Below, piece by piece: positions 36,560 to 45,640 of a stretch of DNA of 64,000 bases. The translations under genes were made by a program, and so were the position numbers. The DNA is taken from positions 868,001 through 932,000 of the forward strand of contig JACONQ010000021.1 of NCBI GenBank assembly GCA_014281115.1, read 5' to 3'. The notes under the pieces were generated by a model. It was not told where the DNA came from, searched no databases, and saw only the letters and a list, made by a program, of their open reading frames with translations. Positions within the stretch are counted from its first letter, which is position 1; each line of letters opens with the position of its first letter. The DNA is from Laburnicola sp. R22_1. Lineage: Eukaryota > Ascomycota > Dothideomycetes > Pleosporales > Didymosphaeriaceae.

Positions 36560-38432
36560 ACGTACTCCACAACCGAGCGACTCACCCAACCGAGCGACTC
36601 ACTTTTGCCAAGACCCCACCAAAACGTGCTACCATCAATAGTACAACGCGATGCCTCAACAACACAACGAACTACTAGCGTCAAACAAAGCTCGTATACA
36701 GCTTGCGATCCAGGCTATCGAACAAGACGCGTCACTTTCGCAAAGACGCGCTGCCGCCATCTATAACATCCCTCAAAAGACCCTCAGCCGACGACGCGCT
36801 GGAATCGCCTTCCGACACGACTGCCCACCCAACACAATGAAGCTCACTGTAAGAGAGGAGAAGGCGATTATACAGCATGTACTCGACCTAGACTCGCGAG
36901 GATTCCCGCCACGGCTTGCTGCCGTGGAGGATATGGCCAATTCTTTGCTAGCTGAGCGGCATCGCGACCCTGTGGGCCATAACTGGGCTCTAAACTTTGT
37001 TAAGCGCCAGCCAGAGCTTAAAGTCAAGTTTAATCAAAAGTACGACTATAAGAGAGCCCTCCAGGAGGATCCTAAGGTGATACAAGGCTGGTTCCGGCTT
37101 GTAGAGAATATAAAGGCTAAGTATGGTATCCTAGATAAGGACACCTACAATTTTGACAAGTCTGGCTTTATAATAGGCATAATATCGACTAGAGCGGTAG
37201 TTATAGGCTCTGAGCGTCAAGGACGGCCAAAGCAGGTGCAGCAGGGCAATAGGGAGTGGACAACAGTCATCTAAGGCATTAACGCAATAGGGTGGTGGAT
37301 CCCACCCTTTATTATCTTCGGGGGCAAGCACCACCTCTCCGCCTGGTATAAGGAGAAGGATCTACCTCATAATTGGGTTATTGCAGTCTCTAAGAACAGC
37401 TGAACAACAAATGAGCTTAGTCTGCAATGGCTAAAGCACTTTAATAAGCATACAAAGAGGCGTACTATTAGTGGAGCACGTTTGCTCATTATTAATGGCC
37501 ACGAAAGTCACAACTCGCTCGAATTCCAGAATTACTGCAAAAAGAGTAATATTATTACTCTCTGTATGCCTCCACATTCGTCGCACCTCTTGCAGCCACT
37601 TGACGTGGGTTGTTTTGCGCCGTTAAAGAAGGCGTATGGGCGCCAAGCCGAGAATCTAATGCGCAACCACATCACGCACATCACCAAAATCAAGTTCCTA
37701 CCTTGCTTTATTGCTGCTTTTAAGGCTTCAATTACTAAAAGTAATATCAAAGGAGGCTTTTGAGGTGCTGGCCTAGTGCCCCACGACCCAGAGGCTGTAC
37801 TATCGCAGCTTAACGTCCGCCTGCGTACGCCTCCAGAATGTACTATTCGCGATAGTACATGGGAGTCGCAAACTCCGCGAAATAGTACAGAACTTAGGTC
37901 ACAATCAATGCTGGTTAAGCAGAGGATTCAAAGGCATATAGATAGTTCCCCAACTTATATAGTTGAGGTGGTGGAAAAGCTCGTCAAAGGCGCCAAGCTA
38001 ATAGGGCATTCTTTGGTGTTGATAACCAAACGCAACGCCAAACTTCAAGCTGCTAATAAGGCCGCCACGCGACGTAAATCGCACAAAAGAAAGCGATTGC
38101 AGCAAGAAGGAGCTCTTACAGCTGAAGAGGGCCAGCGGCTGGCTACTCTAAAGGACTTTGCGGCGCGCAGTGATGGCAAGAAGGCAAAGAAGAGGGCGCG
38201 CGTTAATGGAGGCGAGCCAACTCAACGGCGCTGTAGACGCTGCGGCGAGCCTGGGCACAATAGAACAACGTGTAAATAACCTGCAGAAGTAGATTCTAAA
38301 TAGATTGGCCTATTTAGACTATTGATAATAGTTCGTATTGACTCTGTACTGTCGTGAATAGTACATGTTTTGGTGGGGTCTTGGCAAAAGTGAGTCGCTC
38401 GGTTGGGTGAGTCGCTCGGTTGTGGAGTACGT
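36560..38432 (+). mobile_element. Fot1-like DNA transposon Fot-B, least mutated element in the nest
   Basis: Perfect 66-bp inverted repeats (36560-36625 and 38367-38432) flanked by TA (36558-36559 and 38433-38434). Each repeat contains the 15-mer AACCGAGCGACTCAC twice. The 1873-bp length and the 542-residue gene product match Fot1-class elements. It is inserted into the Fot-A2 transposase. It has few stops and higher GC than its surroundings, so it is the youngest insertion here. Confidence 0.95.
36651..38279 (+). pseudogene. Fot-B transposase (543 codons, three internal stops)
   Basis: A single frame from ATG 36651 to TAA 38277-38279. It is broken only by TAA 37272-37274, a TGA near 37401 in the NS-stop-TTNEL motif, and TGA 37761-37763. 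Domains: helix-turn-helix with YNIPQKTLSRRRAGI (residues ~38-52); CENP-B-like segment LDLDSRGFPPRLAAVEDMAN; DDE with FDKSGFIIG (first Asp present), LLIINGHESH (Asp to Asn) and LLQPLDVGCFAPL (third Asp present); a basic coiled region; C-terminal zinc knuckle CRRCGEPGHNRTTCK. Its length equals that known for Fot1. Three stops plus the loss of a catalytic Asp make it inactive. Confidence 0.93.
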
Positions 38433-39111
38433 TATCTGCGCAAGCTTTTAAGGCGCTAGGCTAGTCCCACATAATCTAGAGGCGGTGATATTAAAGCTTA
38501 ATGTGAAGCTTCGTACGCCGTCGCTAGCAGCCCTACTAGAGACCCTATAGGAGTCTGCAACACTAAGCAACGCGCGCGAGCTAGGCGCTTAGTTAACTCT
38601 AGTTTGTGAGCGGATCCAAAGGCATTAAGGATCCTCTCCTATATTAGTTATCCAGTCGCTTAATTGGCTTATAAGAGGGGCTAAGAGAATAGCGCATTTA
38701 ATAGTAATTATGTGCGATAAGATAGCTAGTCTATAAAGGGCAAATAAGGCAGCTATAACGCGTAAATAGCGTAAAAAGAAGCGGATCTAGAAGTGAGGCA
38801 CTCTATTAAAGGCAGAGGGAGAGGATATTATTACTTAGAAGGCTGTTGAGCAGCAACTAGAGGGAGAAACGCGGTATAGCCAGGCGCAGTTAGGTGCGAG
38901 CCGGCAGGCTTTAGCGTGCTGCACGCGCTGCAGGGAGCCTGGGCACAACTTACGTACGTGTAAGAAGGCTTCTATAGATACTACTTAATTTAGGAAAGCT
39001 ATTATATTAATAGAATTTTAATGTGTTATTAAACTACGTGGCTTTTTAAGTGTAGAAAGTTGGTAGGGTTAACGGCTCGCTTGTACTAACGGCACGCTTA
39101 TAAACACGTTA

Positions 39112-39840
39112 GCTTTAAGTTTAGCTTCGCCTTAGTGCGCAAGCCACTTAAGGTCTGCTATTAAAAATTTATCGCTTAGCTAGTCTGCTTTAAGTGTAGC
39201 GACATAGTGATTATACTGTGTGTTATAAAGGATTTCTTTAGGGTAGACCTTTTTTAGTAGTTTAATAATGCTCTTTTTCTTTATTAGGCTAGGGGCAGAG
39301 CGACCAGTTGCCTAGGGAGCAGCTATTGGCTGCTTTCCGCGCTAGACAGATGATAGCTCGCTAGTGGGGTTAAGTGGGGGAATCTTCTTAAGGCGAGCGT
39401 TGTGTAGACTATTATTAGTAGAGTGTGGGCGAACGTCCACCTCTATATTGTCAATCCTAGAACTGTCTAGGGGTAGAGAGGACGCTAGGAACGTTTTAGA
39501 AGTTTCCTAAATTAAAAGATAGCGGCTTGCTATAGTGCAGGCAGTAGTAGAGTAGAGCGAAGTGGGGGTTGCGGAGAGGGTGTAGTAGATAGACCTGGGG
39601 TGACAGGTCTTATACAACGTGCGAGCTAGCGTATAGTCTAAGCTAAGAAAAGATTTAGTAAAAGATAAAGTATAAGATAGAATGTGTAAAACTTCGACCT
39701 CTGTGTTACCTCTGTGGCCTGGCTTCCTGTCTTGTGCCCTTGCTATAATAGCGCCAAAAGGAGGTTATTAGGCAAGTTGGCTCTATAGGGTGTGGCGTAG
39801 TAGTTGTTATTTAGTGATTATTATTTGTTTGTTTAGGAAC
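39112..39840 (-). pseudogene. G2 gag 5' part
   Basis: Minus-strand coding remnant upstream of Fot-A2. From about 39530 it reads LPLDSSRIDNIEVDVRPHS and, near 39200-39280, IIKLLKKVYPKEILYNTQYN, with TAG/TAA interruptions. It joins the Gag part at 35391 when Fot-A2 is removed. Start codon not determined. Confidence 0.6.
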
Positions 39841-39845
39841 TCTCT

Positions 39846-40197
39846 GCCTAACTAGGTAAGCAACCTCTCTAAGTAGACCTTAGCATAGTATAACAATACT
39901 GCCTAGCACTAAAGTAACTAATAACTTCTGGCCTAACCTAGTAAGCGATAGCCTAATCCACCTTAGCATAGTGTAGCAATACTGCCTGGCACCAAAGTAA
40001 CTAATAAACTTCTGGTCTAACCTAGTAAGCGATAGCCTAACCCACCTTAGCGTAGTGTAGCAATACTGCCTGGCACTAAAGTAACTAATAAACTTCTGGC
40101 CTAACCTAGTAAGCGATGGTCTAATCCACCTTAGCGTAGTGTAATAATACTACCTGGCACTAAAGTAACTAATACGCTTCTAGCCTAACCTAGTAAG
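39846..40197. repeat. 84-bp tandem repeat in the G2 leader
   Basis: About four copies of an 84-bp unit containing CTAACCTAGTAAGCGATAG and TAACTAATAAACTTCTGG. It lies between gag and the 5' LTR. Related arrays lie beside the LTRs at 43204 and 50128, so this is a family trait of the leader. Confidence 0.85.
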
Positions 40198-40297
40198 CTA
40201 AAACTTTTACTAATTTAACTACCTGCGGGCAGCGTCTTAAGGGAGGAGTAGATATTATGTCGCTGTCTACAGCTAAAGAAATTTAATCTTAGTATAA

Positions 40298-40575
40298 TAT
40301 AAGGGCAGTACACGGCCTTATAGAGCAAACCTCTTAAGGATAGCTAGTATAGTTAAAAGAAATAACTAAATTAAGACTATACTAAGATGGGAGATAAGGA
40401 AGGAAACTAGGGGGCCCTTACTTATATAGTGGGCGGCGTAGGGCATAGGCCCACGCAAACTACGCGCTAACACTAACTAGGAAAGGCGCCTTCTATAAGG
40501 TGAAAGGCGCTATTAGGGTGTGAAAGGAAAGGTAATAGTAAATAACTAGTAGGAAGGCAGCCACGAACCGTTACA
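40298..40575 (-). repeat. G2 5' LTR
   Basis: A 278-bp LTR starting TATAAGGGC (TG changed to TA) and ending GTTACA, followed by AACTA. Confidence 0.92.
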
Positions 40576-41148
40576 AACTACTAATAAGATAACTAGATTT
40601 TATACTTACCTATAGTAGAGTTTATTGCTAACTCTTTAATTAGCAAATTAACTAAAGTAGCTCCCTTTATTACTACTAAGGATTATTTACCACGTAATAG
40701 TACTAAACTAGCTTAATTATATAATATTAAGTTAGTAAGTAGAAATACTACTACTAGTAAGTCTCTACTTATAGCGCCTACACGCATAAATTATTAACGC
40801 GCAGATAACTTTATTAACTTTCTTACCCACTTATATAACTTTCTCTATAATAATTTATAATAGGCGCAAGCTAAATAGACTAAGTACGTAAACGCAAAGC
40901 GCGTACTAGTACTATTTTTTAAGATTAGCAACAAGGTAATATTAGACACACGCAACCTTAAGACTAAGAGGCCTAGCTTATTACTTAACTATAAAAATAG
41001 GGGACCTTTTTATATAGTATAAGTTATTAATAATATGGTATATACGCCTAACCTACTTAAAGAAATAGACTATTTACATAATATTTTCTATCTATGGCTA
41101 CTACACCTATATAATAAGCAACTACTTAATAGTTAGATATATAATAAG
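40576..41148 (+). pseudogene. G1 integrase, C-terminal part
   Basis: This continues the G1 integrase after G2: INYY at the junction, then SLISKLTKVAPFITTKDYLP, LDTRNLKTKRPSLLLNYKNR and GPFYIV, the C-terminal integrase fold, ending in NIFYLWLLHLYNKQLL. TAG/TAA stops are present. It is interrupted at 41148 by a solo LTR. Confidence 0.8.
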
Positions 41149-41440
41149 TGTTAAATATACGAGTATTCTTAATGAGTTGAGATGAAAAAGTGGTGGGTTG
41201 ATTAATTAATTGTGTGTGTTCTGTCGGAGAAGCTCGGCTACCGCGAGAAGTAACTATCTAGTACTAAGCCGCACTAGTACTATTTAGAATAGTACAGGGG
41301 CAGTGTAAAACAGTAGTGCGCCAGCCTCCTTAGTGTATTTCACAGTGAAATCACTATGATTTACACTAATTACCACTGTAAGGGGCCATATAATCGTACA
41401 CACCTACCTACTAGATTTCATAGTAACTATCTATCTAATA
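41149..41440 (-). repeat. Copia solo LTR, third variant (292 bp), in G1
   Basis: Shares the core (GAGAAGCTCGGCTACCGCGA and AATAGTACAGGGGCAGTG) with C1 and C2 LTRs but has its own length. The target duplication ATAAG is at 41144-41148 and 41441-41445. The end is mutated from CTGACA to CTAATA. The palindrome GTACTAT-N5-ATAGTAC is at 41277-41295. Confidence 0.9.
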
Positions 41441-41690
41441 ATAAGAATAATATACCGCTAGACAAATATATAGATAAGAAGTATAAGGTAAAGACTATAC
41501 TTACCTACTAGTTAAATAAGTTAAAAAAGAACCTATATACCCCTAACTATAGTATTATAGAGTATAAAGTTATATAGGATAGTTTTAAAAACCCTACCTA
41601 GGAGTCTTATTATAACCTACTTAATTGTCCCTACCTTATTACTAGGTTTTACGCTAAGAACCTAAGGAAGCCTACTATACTATATAACTT
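41441..41690 (+). pseudogene. G1 chromodomain
   Basis: Frame: YKVKTILTY (YEVEKIL-like), LNKLKKNLYTPNYSIIEYKV, then SFKNPT and ESYYNLLNCPYL, a chromodomain-like tail ending the polyprotein. The aromatic cage Trp codons appear as TAG (EYKVI-stop-D and PT-stop-E). Stops make it untranslatable. Confidence 0.75.
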
Positions 41691-41876
41691 TAACAATCTT
41701 ATTACGTATTAGAATATTATTATATATCTTACTACTACTCTAGTTGCAAACGCTCGCCTAGATGCCTAGAAATAGATAGATATGGATCTTAAGTTAGCAA
41801 TAAATAGTAGTCCTCCTAGAAATCCTCCTAGTAGTAATTCTCTTAGCTAGGTTAAGCGTACTAACCTATACAACAA

Positions 41877-42188
41877 TAGTACTAATAATAATAGTATTAA
41901 TAATAATAGTATTAATAATAATAGTATTAATAATAATAGTATTAATAATAATAGTATTAATAATAATAGTATTAATAATAATAGTATTAATAATAATAGT
42001 ATTAATAATAATAGTATTAATAATAATAGTATTAATAATAATAGTATTAATAATAATAGTATTAATAATAATAGTATTAATAATAATAGTATTCATAATA
42101 ATAGTATTAATAATAATAGTATTAATAATAATAGTATTCATAATAATAGTATTAATAATAATAGTATTAATAATAATAGTATTAATAA
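41877..42188. repeat. 15-bp tandem satellite
   Basis: About 21 nearly perfect copies of ATTAATAATAATAGT, a few with ATTCATAATAATAGT. The long open frame on the minus strand (41866-42141, NTIII repeats) is a by-product of the repeat, not a gene. Confidence 0.95.
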
Positions 42189-42599
42189 CGCAATCCTAAT
42201 AAATGTTAACAAATTAGACTAAATCTATAGTAATTTAAGTAGACAGTTATAGTAATTTCTACTAAATTACTATAAGAATTATAATAATTAGAAATAGTAC
42301 GTAATAGTTTATAATAAAACGTAATAGATTACAATAGAGCGTAATAGTTACCTAGAAATTAATATAGAGTTAGAAGAATCTTAGCAGTACTAAAGTCGCT
42401 ACTATAAAGAGGGGAAGATAGTGTTACTAATCTAAAGTGCAACCCCCTCGCTTACATTATATTATCCATTTGGGACTAGCGCGATTACTAAGCGATATTC
42501 TAAGCGAGGCTATATATATAGCCTGCCTACGTACCCACCTTATATAGGTATTACTACTATCTTATATTTAGATTCTAATATCTACTATTATCTTATATA
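42189..42599. other. AT-rich sequence without gene; possible G1 3' end
   Basis: It contains a purine run near 42405-42420 followed by TGTTAC and a less mutated stretch (42420-42540) with CAACCCCCTCGCTTAC. This could be the start of the G1 3' LTR, but I found no partner at the left end. Confidence 0.35.
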
Positions 42600-43090
42600 T
42601 AGTGTAATAACTCCTATAGTGCTCTTATAAGTTATATTAGTAGTCTTATAAACCTTAGATAGTATAGTAACTACCTAGCATAACTAGTAACTAATAAACT
42701 AATATACTCTTACTAACTTATAGTAGGCAGAGAAGTTATATTAGTAGTTTTATAGATCTTAGGTAGTGTAATAACTATTTAGCATAACTAGTAACTAATC
42801 TAATACACCCTTACTTACTTATAGTATGTAGAAAAGTTATATTAGTAGTCTTACAAACCTTAGCATAAAACTACTACCTAGTATAACTAGTAACTAATAG
42901 ACTAATACACTCTTATCTACTTATAGTAGGTAGAAGAGTTATATTAGCAGTCTTATAGACCTTAGTATAGAACTACTACCTAGTATAACTAGTAACTAAT
43001 AAACTAATATACTCTTACCTACTTATAGTAGGCAGAGAAGTTATATTAGTAGTCTTATAAACCTTAGATAACTGCTTAGTATAACTAGTA
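42600..43090. repeat. Degenerate ~90-100-bp tandem repeat (gypsy leader type)
   Basis: Four to five copies of a unit with CATAACTAGTAACTAATA, TACTTATAGTAGGCAGA and TTATATTAGTAGTCTTATA. Like the G2 leader array it is followed (43090-43203) by the pre-LTR sequence and an LTR. It therefore belongs to an element whose internal part lies to the left and is truncated. Confidence 0.75.
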
Positions 43091-43203
43091 ACTAATAAGG
43101 TAAAACTTCTACTAATTTAACCGCCTATAGGAAGCGTTTTAAAAATGAAGTAGATATTATATTACTATCCATAGCCAAATAAAAAGGGTTAATCTTAGAA
43201 TAA

Positions 43204-43491
43204 TATAAGGGTAATATACAGCCTTATAGGGCAAACCTCTCTAGAATAGCTAGGATAGTTAAAAGAGCTAGTTAAATTAAGACTATTCTAAGATAGTAGA
43301 TAAGAAAGGAATATAGGGAGCCCTTTCTTATATAGAGGGCGGCGTAAGGCATAGGTCTACACTAACTACTATGCTAAGACTAACTAGAAAAGGCGCCTTT
43401 AAAAAGGTAAAAGGCGTAAATAAGGAAAAGTAAGGTATAAAAAAAAGGTAATAGGGCGTGCTTAGTATAAAGACTAGTAAGTACTATTATA
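43204..43491 (-). repeat. G3 left LTR
   Basis: A 288-bp LTR, strongly RIP-mutated (TATAAGGG start). A polypurine tract lies on its right and leader repeats on its left. Confidence 0.85.
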
Positions 43492-44998
43492 TAACCCCCC
43501 TTTTAAAGTCTAAAAATAGAAAGAAAAGTATATAAAAATCGAGTGTTTTAGCGGATTTTTAATATAACTAGCACTATTTTAGGGCTAAAGAGGGTTATAT
43601 TAGGGGTAATAGGCCCCTATAGTTTTAATAGTAGCCTTAGGTTTTAATTTAGTTACTATTTAGTAGATATATTAAGAAAAGTAGTTAGGAGTAAATTAGT
43701 GCTAGGTTAGAAACTACACCTTAGTATTTGGCGTTTTACTAATAGAGTATATTTTTAGCTCTAATGCTATATATAAAATATAGTTAACTAAAATATTTCT
43801 AGTTAGTTTACTATACGCTAGCGCAATTATATTATATAAGATTTTTAGTATTATAGAAGAGTGTTTTAAAAATATATTAATCTAACTATATAGTTTTTAA
43901 TTAGGATAAGGTAGCTTATAAAGCTATAGAGGCTGCTAGTGTAATAGAGTAGAGATGCTAAAAGGTACCCTATATATATAATAGCTAGCTCTTTTCTAGA
44001 GTTAATCTATAATATTATATAATTCTAGGCTGGCTATTTAACTAACTACTATGTTATGTAATTAATAATTTCTTTAATAATATTTTTATAGTAATAATTA
44101 TAATTATAATAGTAACTAACCTAACTATTTTATTACTTTTTTATAGTAGATTTTCCCTTATAACTAGCGAGCTATATACTACTCCCTTAGGATATTACTA
44201 TTGCCGCCTATCTCTTTATACTTTTACTACTATTACTACCTTTACTTTTTATTATTCTTATGCGCCTATATAATTTTAACTACTACTAGGAGCTTTTTTA
44301 CTATAGCTATACGCGCGCTTTAGTAATATATAAGAAATATTTACTTCTTCTCTAATAGATACTTACTACTATATTTTAGTTTGTTTTCTAGTCTTGCTAG
44401 TAATATAATAGTAAGGTGCTATTATTTTTATAAAGATTATTACATCTCTTTCTAGGTCTTTATATAAAAGAATAATCTAATACTTAAGAATTTAGAGTTA
44501 CGTAAAGATTATATATAGCCTAAATAAATTATTAGATATAACTTCTAGAATAGTATAATTATAATTAATTTAGTCTTCTAGCAGCCTTATCCCTTAAACC
44601 TTATCTTATAGTAGGTAGGCTAAATAGCTAATATTGCCTAGCTAGTTATCTATACTAGTTTTAAATTCTTTAGTATTAGGAAGAGAAATATCGCAGACCT
44701 TTTGGTATATAGTACAACGCTATAAGAGAAAGCTATAGGTGTGCTAAAAACGCATTAAAAAAGGTAAAGCAGCTTAGAGACAAATAGGTTAGACTAAAAA
44801 ATATTTATTAGCATGTGCAAATCGGCCCCTCTAACTAGAAATAGTTAATTATAAGATGTACTAGGTAGTAAAGTAATAATATAACACGTAGTTGCCTACG
44901 TAAATATAATATAAAATTCGCAACTAGAGATTAAGTGTTTATCTATTTACTACCTAATAATAATACATTTAATTATTACGCAAGACCTCAAGGTTGCT

Positions 44999-45640
44999 AT
45001 GTTTATTCCTCGTCCCAAAGACGCTATCGCCATTGCCACTAGACGTGCAGTATCACGCCCCTACCTAGGAGACGCAAATAATAACGCGGCTAGGTATAAT
45101 ATGGCCAGGTACAATAGCCAGACACTACTTAATATTAAAAACTGCATAGTCTATACTAAGGACCTATGTGGTAAGTAAATAGCTACCACAAAATTAGATT
45201 GCCATATTAAGCAGAATATAGATATTAGTAAGTAGGAGCCTAGTATTAAAGGCGGAATAAGCCTTATAATATAAATTGCCCTATACTAGTTTAAGTGTAA
45301 GGTACTTATAACTATTAAGAATAAGGACTAAAAGAATATAAACATTTTTATAAAGTAAGAGTCTAGGCTAGTAGCTATATACTACTGCATAGCTTATGGG
45401 AGTAATTACTACTAAGGACTATAAGCGATATTAGATTTCTAATTAATAGCTTATTGCTTCTATAATAACAGCTATACTAAGTAGATGCTAGAGGCGTAGA
45501 GGATATATAGGTACGCGCTTATACTATAGAATTTCTATAGGAGACAGATAGAGTAATAGCTAGGTGTCTAGAGGTTAATAGATTAATAGGTTGTTAGCAA
45601 AGAATAGTAGGGTGCTATTTAGTATTAGGAGTAAGCGCGC
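44999..45640 (+). pseudogene. RIP-mutated relic ORF of unknown function inside G3
   Basis: From ATG at 44999 the frame starts FIPRPKDAIAIATRRAVSRP and stays open for about 60 codons. It continues for a further 150 codons with interruptions only by TAG/TAA (Gln-type) stops, through segments such as KLDCHIKQNIDIS and SRLVAIYYCIAYGSNYY. It is locally richer in GC than its surroundings and opposite in strand to G3. I do not recognise the family. It may be a gene fragment from another transposon or a captured host gene. Confidence 0.4.

Larger units (their letters stand above)
35464..38988 (+). pseudogene. Fot-A2 transposase, split by Fot-B and mutated by RIP
   Basis: ATG at 35464, TAA at 38986-38988. 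After removing Fot-B and one TA the length is 1650 nt, exactly the length of the Fot-A1 gene. It shows the same domains: NVP-stop-STLRD in the helix-turn-helix, LNLDSRGFAPTLGAV, FNFDKTGFLIG, LILNSYKS, LLQPLNVGCFSPL, and the C-terminal zinc knuckle (CTRCREPGHNLRTC, near 38920-38960). It has more stops than Fot-A1. The coding frame resumes after the insertion at 38433. Confidence 0.88.
35394..39109 (+). mobile_element. Fot1/pogo-like transposon Fot-A copy 2, interrupted by Fot-B
   Basis: The same inverted repeats as Fot-A1 (ACGTRTTTATAAGCGTGC), with TA at 35392-35393 and 39110-39111, but opposite orientation. Without Fot-B (1873 bp plus one TA) it is 1841 bp, close to Fot-A1. It is inserted in the gag of G2. 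Confidence 0.92.
24207..40575 (-). mobile_element. Inner Ty3/gypsy element G2 (16.4 kb with nested transposons)
   Basis: Two 278-bp LTRs (24207-24484 and 40298-40575) are flanked by the duplication AACTA (24202-24206 and 40576-40580). CCCCCC after the left LTR is the polypurine tract on the minus strand, so the element reads right to left: leader repeats, gag, protease, RT-RNase H, integrase, chromodomain, long 3' region. It is interrupted by a copia solo LTR, Fot-A1, Fot-C and Fot-A2 (which contains Fot-B). Subtracting these leaves roughly 8.4 kb, a plausible size for a gypsy element with long untranslated parts. Insertion was into the integrase of G1. Confidence 0.93.
18278..41700 (+). mobile_element. 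Outer Ty3/gypsy element G1, heavily RIP-degraded and split by nested insertions
   Basis: Plus-strand gypsy pieces run in the correct order: Gag-like (from about 18648), reverse transcriptase (near 22040-22480), RNase H (to about 23230) and integrase (23700-24206). The integrase resumes after G2 at 40576, and a chromodomain follows at 41441-41690. Removing G2 with one copy of AACTA rejoins the integrase frame; removing the solo LTR with one ATAAG rejoins the tail. I could not identify its own LTRs; a purine run near 42405-42420 before TGTTAC could mark the 3' LTR. The termini given are therefore approximate. Confidence 0.8.

Noticed and set aside
41866..42141. Minus-strand open frame of NTIII repeats
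   Set aside because: Translation of a 15-bp satellite; a repeat unit divisible by three without stops stays open trivially.
41877..42188. CRISPR-like regular repeat
   Set aside because: Contiguous 15-bp units without unique spacers in a fungal genome; a simple satellite.
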